In this document: positions 20,247 through 24,870 of the stretch, one piece after another
How positions within the stretch are numbered: the stretch's first letter is position 1
Layout: each line of letters starts with the position of its first letter
Assembly (NCBI GenBank): GCA_964549785.1
Contig: CAZJXA010000021.1
Span: forward strand, 1-24,870
Length of the DNA: 24,870 bases
Origin: JBEIUO01 sp964549785
Lineage (GTDB): Bacteria; Planctomycetota; Phycisphaerae; Phycisphaerales; UBA1924
Direction of reading: 5' to 3'
Position numbers and translations under genes: made by a program
Notes under the pieces: model-generated
The model's input: the letters and a program-made list of their open reading frames with translations, nothing else
What the model was told of the DNA's origin: nothing
Database searches by the model: none

Positions 20247-21178
20247 TAGCGAGCCAGGGCGCGCGCCCGGTATCGGCTGGCCGAGGCCTTCGGCAGATTG
20301 CACGCGGACACCACGTCGCGGGTGCGCGGCGGGTGGCCGTGGCGGGACGTGTAGGCGCGGACGTATTCGTTGACCATCCGCTCGCGTTCGGTCAGCTCGT
20401 CCCGGGTCGGCGGCGGCAGGTCAGGCGCCGGGACCGAGCGGCGCGATGCCGGCGCCGGCCGGATCTCGTGCACGAAGCCCATGCCGAAGAACACGACCGT
20501 CGTCAGCTCGACGATCAGTGTCACGAGCGCGGGCATGACGAGCACCAGGACCTCGACGGCCCTGGCTTCCGGGCCGCCGACGAACACCGCCCACAGCTTC
20601 GCGAAATGCTGATAGCCGCCGTTCTCGGTTCGCTCAGGCCCCAGCAGCGCAATCTTGGCTCGGATCAGGGCGACGTGACTGTCGGCGCGATCGCGGGCGC
20701 GTTCGGCATCGTCTCGCGTGGTGATGCGACCGTCGCACTTCTTGCCCTTGCCGCTGCCGCATTCGACCGCCGCCTGGCCCTTGGCGAGCTCGAGGGCCGA
20801 CTTGGCCGCCTCGAGATCGGCTTCGGCCTGGACGAGCTCGCGGCTCATGGCTTGCCGCTGCAGGTTCAGGTTGCGGATACCGGCATTCTTGGCCTGCTGG
20901 GTTTCGGCGTTGCGCATGGTCGACGTGACCACGACATAGGCGGTCCCAGCGATGAAGATCAGGCCGAGACCGAGCGCTGCGATCCGCATCGCCTTGAGCT
21001 CGATCCAGAAGAAGTGCCCGGCGGCGATCGTCGCGATCAGAGCGCCAACGGACATGATGTGCGAGAGGGTGATCGGCTGGCCGGCGGCGACGTCGTCGAG
21101 CAGGACGCGGGCCGTGATCCCGGCAAAAAGCAAGCCGAGCGATATTGCCCCGATCCGGGGCTTGGTGTAGCTGGTCAT
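20246..21178 (-). CDS. Membrane-tethered protein with C-terminal LexA-like winged helix
   Basis: 310 residues; AGGA lies 7 bases before ATG 21178. Three membrane helices come first (about 8-27, 38-56 and 62-86). A long charged helix follows (about 90-195) with two Cys 9 residues apart in E-C-G-S-G-K-G-K-K-C-D. A fourth membrane segment is at about 215-245 (V-L-V-L-V-M-P-A-L-V-T-L-I-V-E-L). The last 50 residues, E-R-E-R-M-V-N-E-Y-V-R-A-Y, G-H-P-P-R-T-R-D-V-V and K-A-S-A-S-R-Y-R-A-R, resemble a LexA-type winged helix. Topology puts the Cys pair in the periplasm and the winged helix in the cytosol. The protein at 8007-9425 has the same plan. Function is unknown. Confidence 0.75.
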   Translation of the reverse strand: MTSYTKPRIGAISLGLLFAGITARVLLDDVAAGQPITLSHIMSVGALIATIAAGHFFWIELKAMRIAALGLGLIFIAGTAYVVVTSTMRNAETQQAKNAGIRNLNLQRQAMSRELVQAEADLEAAKSALELAKGQAAVECGSGKGKKCDGRITTRDDAERARDRADSHVALIRAKIALLGPERTENGGYQHFAKLWAVFVGGPEARAVEVLVLVMPALVTLIVELTTVVFFGMGFVHEIRPAPASRRSVPAPDLPPPTRDELTERERMVNEYVRAYTSRHGHPPRTRDVVSACNLPKASASRYRARALAR

Positions 21179-21238
21179 TGGGTTTCCTAGCTGTTACCGC
21201 AGTTGAGGAGATCAAGGGCCGCCGAGGTGTTAGAGCAC

Positions 21239-21284
21239 CGAAGCGGCCCGCTTCGTTTATAGGTCCGAAGTCTGAACAATACAA
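21239..21284 (-). promoter_or_regulatory. Promoter with a hairpin at the transcript start
   Basis: On the minus strand, TTGTAT (21284-21279) and TATAAA (21261-21256) are 17 bases apart, a sound sigma70-type promoter for the membrane/winged-helix gene. Immediately downstream, CGAAGCG/CGCTTCG (21239-21245 with 21249-21255) forms a 7-pair stem with a 3-base loop at the very 5' end of the message. That could be an operator in DNA or a stabilising hairpin in RNA. The gene therefore need not depend on the late transcript. Confidence 0.55.
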
Positions 21285-21301
21285 GTAGAGCGCAGTAACA
21301 C

Positions 21302-22195
21302 TTAAGCAACATATTCAGTGCGTTGCTGCGCGATCCTCATTTCGACTTGAATGTCGTCGAGGAAATCACCAGGGATCAGCGCACCACGCCCCTGCTGGCC
21401 TTGAATGCGGCCCTGGAACGGAACGACACCCGGCAGCCGGCGCAGCACGCGGCCGTGACCGAACCGCCATTCGGTACCTTTGAAGATGTTCGCCAGCGCC
21501 GTGTGCGCGTTGGCCACCAGGAATGCGTTGCGCTCCGGAAAGACCCGCATGCCGAACTCGGCCAGGTCGCCCGCCGCGGCGTCGCACTCGTTCATGGCGG
21601 CTTCGACCAGGTCGCGGATCAGGTTGCCCTCGCCATCGGCCGGCGTCTCGAGCAGCTGGCGCAGGCACTGCCGGGCGCTGTCGAGCGCCGTCAGCGGCGG
21701 TGGCGGCATCGGCGGCAGGCCAAGCTGGCGCCAGACCACCCTGGCAACAGCCGAGCCGGCGATCGCGCGCGCCTCGGCCACCGTCATCAGCCGCTCGCGA
21801 TACGTCATCGGCTTAGTTGTGTCGGGTGTCAGGCTCGGCTGAGTGTCGTTGGCGGCCCTGTTCATGTCGAAGCGGCCGGTTTTGCGCAGTTGCGGCAGCA
21901 CCTCGTGAGCCAACCAGCGCTTGAAGCGCTCGGCTTCAGGCTTTCGTGAACGAAACACAAGGCGATAGACGCCGGGTTCAGAGACGATGATCACCGCCTG
22001 TTCCCCGCCACGGCCGGCAAGGGTCTCCATACTATGGAGACCCTTTTCATCGCCATCGAGCGAATCGAGGCTCGTCGAATAGTTTTTGAGGCTTAGACAC
22101 TCGCAGATGTCCTTGCCGACGAACCATGGTTCGCCGTCTCGCCGCACCACGCGCACGAGATGTTCTTCAAAAGCGAAGGGGATGAGTTCATTCAT
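21302..22195 (-). CDS. BRO-family antirepressor-like protein
   Basis: 297 residues from M-N-E-L-I-P-F-A-F-E. Residues about 10-110 form a Bro-N domain: V-R-V-V-R-R-D-G-E-P-W-F-V-G-K-D-I-C, then S-L-D-G-D-E-K-G, V-I-I-V-S-E-P-G-V-Y-R-L-V-F-R-S-R-K-P-E-A and F-K-R-W-L-A-H-E-V-L-P-Q-L-R-K-T-G. The second part (about 130-297) is helical, with no KilA-C or ANT domain that I recognise. Bro-N proteins are DNA-binding and often act as phage antirepressors. This one stands in the structural region rather than beside the repressor, next to a lipoprotein moron, so it looks like a separately regulated accessory cassette. Confidence 0.85.
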   Translation of the reverse strand: MNELIPFAFEEHLVRVVRRDGEPWFVGKDICECLSLKNYSTSLDSLDGDEKGLHSMETLAGRGGEQAVIIVSEPGVYRLVFRSRKPEAERFKRWLAHEVLPQLRKTGRFDMNRAANDTQPSLTPDTTKPMTYRERLMTVAEARAIAGSAVARVVWRQLGLPPMPPPPLTALDSARQCLRQLLETPADGEGNLIRDLVEAAMNECDAAAGDLAEFGMRVFPERNAFLVANAHTALANIFKGTEWRFGHGRVLRRLPGVVPFQGRIQGQQGRGALIPGDFLDDIQVEMRIAQQRTEYVA

Positions 22196-22498
22196 AATGT
22201 CACCGACGCGTAAGAGTTACTGTCGGGTTGCCGCGCAACGTTTTCGAAGCATCGGTCGGCACCCAGGGCTCGAAAACGCGAGTCGGTGATCCGCGCCCAT
22301 ACGCCTTTAGGCTTTCGCCCTGGACATGCGCGCATGGACCCTGGGCGTGTGCCGGTTCCGACTTGAGGGTTTTCGAGGCCCGTACGGGTTATCGCAGACT
22401 AGTCCGCTCATGGCAAACACGGGAGAGAAGTGAAATCTCACTAGGCAACCCACCGACGCGATGCCAAGCTCGGCTGCTTTTTCGCTAGGGGTGCTTTG
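22196..22498. promoter_or_regulatory. Divergent control region between BRO and lipoprotein genes
   Basis: This 303-base non-coding stretch separates two divergent genes. It contains a 9-base inverted repeat CGTTTTCGA (22239-22247) with TCGAAAACG (22270-22278), a further TTTTCGA in the segment near 22370, and the palindrome CATGCGCGCATG (22325-22336). A 10-base direct repeat CACCGACGCG is at 22201-22210 and 22451-22460, one near each gene start. These are candidate operators. I could not identify a convincing promoter on either strand. Confidence 0.4.
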
Positions 22499-22867
22499 AT
22501 GAAATGGCTTTTCGCGAGCGCTGCGCTCGCTCTATCCGGTTGCGCCACCATCGTCGAGGGCGTGAACCAAACCATCATCGTCGACGTGGTGCCGCCCAAT
22601 GGCGTGTGTGAAGTGAGCCGCCAGGGCGAACGCCTGGGCGTGTCGACGCCGGAACGGCGAGCCATCCCCATCAGCAAGTCGCAATTCGATCTCGTTTTCT
22701 ATTGCACAGCGCCCGGACACATTTCGAAGACCGAAACACTGTCTTCGGCGATGGCGGCCGCGACCGTTGTCAGCTTCTTCCTGCTCGACTTCGGCATCAT
22801 TGATGCTGCGACGGGTGCTTGGAAGAAATACCCCGAGCGCGCCGTCGTAATCCTGACAAAGGGCTAA
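22499..22867 (+). CDS. Phage-encoded lipoprotein (moron candidate)
   Basis: 122 residues; AGGGG lies about 7 bases before ATG 22499. A lipoprotein signal peptide, M-K-W-L-F-A-S-A-A-L, ends in the lipobox A-L-S-G-C with Cys15 as the lipid site. The mature part starts A-T-I-V-E-G-V-N-Q-T-I and has a small beta domain, V-V-P-P-N-G-V-C-E-V-S-R-Q-G-E-R-L-G-V, then Y-C-T-A-P-G-H. A hydrophobic Ala/Val/Phe stretch follows (about 80-105). This matches a lipoprotein pattern I recall from proteobacteria and prophages. It is the only rightward gene among the late genes, tail-to-tail with the ejection gene. It may alter the host envelope or block superinfection; inferred. Confidence 0.8.
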   Translation: MKWLFASAALALSGCATIVEGVNQTIIVDVVPPNGVCEVSRQGERLGVSTPERRAIPISKSQFDLVFYCTAPGHISKTETLSSAMAAATVVSFFLLDFGIIDAATGAWKKYPERAVVILTKG

Positions 22868-22883
22868 GCTGCACAGTCACTCA

Positions 22884-24870
22884 TCAGTTCGCCAGCCTCG
22901 GCCCCCGCTTCGGCGCGGTCGCGCCAGGATCCCACCAGAAGCCGTTGCCATAGTCCTTCTTCTGTTTTTGCATCTGCCGGCGGAACGCGGCGCTCGCTTC
23001 CGGATCGACCATACGCTGCAGTTGCTGCAGCACGACGCGCTCGTAGGCTGACCTCAAATACCAGAGCGACCCGCCTGGGGTGTTCTGGCCGAGAAAGCGG
23101 ATCAGTTCGCGCCCCGTATTCGTTTTCTCACCTTGCAGATACTCGGCGACGTTGCCGCTCGTCAGGCTCAGCAGGCCGGCAACCAAGTCGCCCGTCGGAC
23201 CGACGACGGTGCGCGCCAAACCGCCCCCCATCCTGTTCTGCTCAGCCGCGAGGAAGTCGCCGTAGATGCCCAGGCCACCACCCTGCAGAATGGCGCCACC
23301 TATGAACTTCATGTTGTTCATCGGTCGGGGATCTTTGCCTTTTGCCATTTCCTTCAGCTGCATTGCGAGCGCTCCGTAGAGAGTCGTTGTGATCAGCAGG
23401 CCGACGGCATAACCGGCGCCGCGCCAGAACCCGTTCTGCACCATTTCAGTCGCGATCCGCTGCGACTGCAGCATGGCGACGGACAAGCCGAACATCTTGA
23501 ACTGGCCGAATGAGCGAAACACTTCATCCTTCACCTCGCCCCTTTCTAGTCCTCCGTAGGCGTTGGCCTTCGCACGCAGCGTGCCCTCAGGTGTCGAATA
23601 TTCCCGCTCCTGCAGGATCATCTCGAGGTAGCGCTCAGCGATGTTTTCTCCGCCACGGCCAGCAGCAGCAAGATCACGACCGAGCTCACTTGGCTGCAGC
23701 AGCTCGACGGCGCGAGGCTGGCCAGTTCCGTCAAGGCGCATGGCGTCCCAATCGGTGGCCGTTAGTCCGTACCGCTGCATGGTTCGACGGAGCCGAAGCG
23801 GCAGCTGAGTGAAGTCCTGCGCCGTTCGGCTGGCGAGCTCGCCCATGAACGCCAATCCGAAAGCATGCTTGCCGCTCTGCGTCCAGGCCTGCAAGCCAGA
23901 CCAGGCAATGGTGCGGTCGGCGAGGAACTGCGTCCATTCCGGCCCCTGCATCGTGCCCGCCCACCGCGCTTCGGCGTGCAGCATGCGGGTTGCCGTGTCC
24001 AGGATCATCCCGCCGGCGACGAGCTCGCGCTTGGTGCCCGTCGCGAACGACTGCAGGATCTGATCGTAGGTACGCAGAACAGGAAGGCCGGCAAAGGCCC
24101 GCGCTATCTGCTGGAACCCGACGTCCGTCACGGCCGACAGCGCAGCACCACCCAGCTTGGAGGCGACGTTCATGTTCCGGACTGCACCAAAAACGTCAGC
24201 GATGCGCTCGTTCACAGCGCTCGCGGATCCTCGGTACATGTCCCACATGTCGGTCGATAGCTTGATCATCGACCTGGCGTAATCTTCAGGGTCCTTCGAC
24301 GCCAGCCACGAGCGCCCCTTTTCAAACGGCCGGCCCAGATACTCCGAGACAGCAGGAAAGTGCGCCGGCAGGTGTGCGGCTCGCAGGGATGCTTGACGCA
24401 TCACGAAGTTCTGCACGTACAGCAGTGTCGACGATGGGTTCGGGCCAAGGATCTCCATTGCCGCAATATCTTCAGACATGCCCCTAATGTGATCCATCAT
24501 CGCGGCGAACGGGTTAGCCCCGCCTCCGAACTCGCGATTATATTCGAGCCAAGTGTCGGCGTTGCGGAAGTGCAGAAAGCGGGCCTCAGCGCGTTGATTC
24601 GAGATAGCACCCAGACCACGCCTGGTCGCCGTCGCCTGCCGTTCGAGCCAGCCGTCTGACGTGATGTTGTCGAAGATGTAGCGCAGCGACTGCTGCAAGT
24701 CGGCCGGCGTCATGGGTCCGCCGGTGAGGGGATGCCGCATGCGCGCCATGTCCAGGCGCGGTTCGATGTAGGCACGCCAGGTGTCAAACCCTGCACCCAT
24801 GAGCGCCAGGCGATTATGGACCTGGGGCAAGAACCATCCGTTCAACTGTCCGATCGCGCCGCCGGCGGCG
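22884..24870 (-). CDS. Large virion DNA-ejection protein (partial, N-terminus off the right edge)
   Basis: At least 662 residues; the frame is open at base 24870 with no stop, so the true start lies outside. The visible part is mostly helical, with Q-formed and A-formed heptads (for example E-N-I-A-E-R-Y-L-E-M-I-L-Q-E-R-E-Y-S). It has a hydrophobic segment G-Y-A-V-G-L-L-I-T-T-T-L-Y-G-A-L-A and a Gly-rich stretch (G-G-A-I-L-Q-G-G-G-L-G-I-Y-G-D-F), and ends G-F-W-W-D-P-G-A-T-A-P. Very large helical proteins of this kind, often with an N-terminal lytic transglycosylase domain, are internal virion proteins (T7 gp16-like) that form the DNA channel into the host. The N-terminal domain is not in this window. 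Confidence 0.7.
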   Translation of the reverse strand, partial: AAGGAIGQLNGWFLPQVHNRLALMGAGFDTWRAYIEPRLDMARMRHPLTGGPMTPADLQQSLRYIFDNITSDGWLERQATATRRGLGAISNQRAEARFLHFRNADTWLEYNREFGGGANPFAAMMDHIRGMSEDIAAMEILGPNPSSTLLYVQNFVMRQASLRAAHLPAHFPAVSEYLGRPFEKGRSWLASKDPEDYARSMIKLSTDMWDMYRGSASAVNERIADVFGAVRNMNVASKLGGAALSAVTDVGFQQIARAFAGLPVLRTYDQILQSFATGTKRELVAGGMILDTATRMLHAEARWAGTMQGPEWTQFLADRTIAWSGLQAWTQSGKHAFGLAFMGELASRTAQDFTQLPLRLRRTMQRYGLTATDWDAMRLDGTGQPRAVELLQPSELGRDLAAAGRGGENIAERYLEMILQEREYSTPEGTLRAKANAYGGLERGEVKDEVFRSFGQFKMFGLSVAMLQSQRIATEMVQNGFWRGAGYAVGLLITTTLYGALAMQLKEMAKGKDPRPMNNMKFIGGAILQGGGLGIYGDFLAAEQNRMGGGLARTVVGPTGDLVAGLLSLTSGNVAEYLQGEKTNTGRELIRFLGQNTPGGSLWYLRSAYERVVLQQLQRMVDPEASAAFRRQMQKQKKDYGNGFWWDPGATAPKRGPRLAN

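Noticed and set aside
21962..21971. A third copy of the late element (GGCGATAGAC)
   Set aside because: Only ten bases match, it is inside the BRO coding region and no hexamer or gene start follows at the expected distance.

Overview
This window is a contiguous piece of a temperate, high-GC, podovirus-like bacteriophage genome. It carries large and small terminase, a T7-type tail-fibre N-terminus, a large ejection-type virion protein, an endolysin/spanin cassette, a phage primase and helicase, a tyrosine integrase and an attP-like 3' tRNA-Lys fragment. The host is probably an alphaproteobacterium (Rhizobiales-like). This rests on GC-rich codon use, a DnaA-domain-IV-like protein, a TIGR02594-type lysin and a DUF2793-type fibre segment, all judged from remembered family patterns rather than a search.

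Layout. Bases 1-4048 are leftward packaging and late genes: a GNAT-like protein (cut by the left edge), a conserved small protein, a possible Acb2/Tad1-type nucleotide sponge, TerL, a small coiled-coil protein, an odd low-complexity ORF and TerS. TerS is preceded by a 460-base non-coding block with twelve GGAACGG/CCGTTCC repeats. Bases 4061-10127 are a tightly coupled leftward replication operon: unknown protein, DnaA-IV-like HTH protein, membrane protein with a C-terminal winged-helix-like domain, SH3-like small protein, Toprim primase, small membrane protein, unknown protein and SF3-like helicase. Bases 10128-10386 are the switch region, with a leftward promoter, hairpins and repeats.

Bases 10387-14197 run rightward: a short XRE regulator, then an operon of small proteins including an AlpA/Xis-like HTH protein, the integrase and a zinc-ribbon protein. 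Bases 14198-14394 hold the attP-like site: the 3' half of tRNA-Lys(UUU) with repeats that look like integrase arm sites. Bases 14395-20193 are leftward late genes: tail fibre with an RCC1-like beta-propeller, an accessory virion protein, endolysin, overlapping Rz/Rz1-type spanins and an XhlA-like membrane protein. Bases 20246-22195 hold a second membrane-tethered winged-helix protein and a BRO-type antirepressor. A lone rightward lipoprotein (moron) follows, then a large ejection-type protein cut by the right edge.

The integrase and att core have phage structural genes on both sides. The sequence therefore looks like phage chromosome carrying attP rather than a prophage end. Most start sites given here follow ribosome-binding sites and 1- or 4-base stop/start overlaps. 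The most interesting points are the RCC1-like propeller in the fibre, two membrane-tethered winged-helix proteins with the same plan, the repeat array upstream of TerS, a 16-base element shared by two late-gene leaders, and the small putative anti-CBASS/Thoeris sponge.
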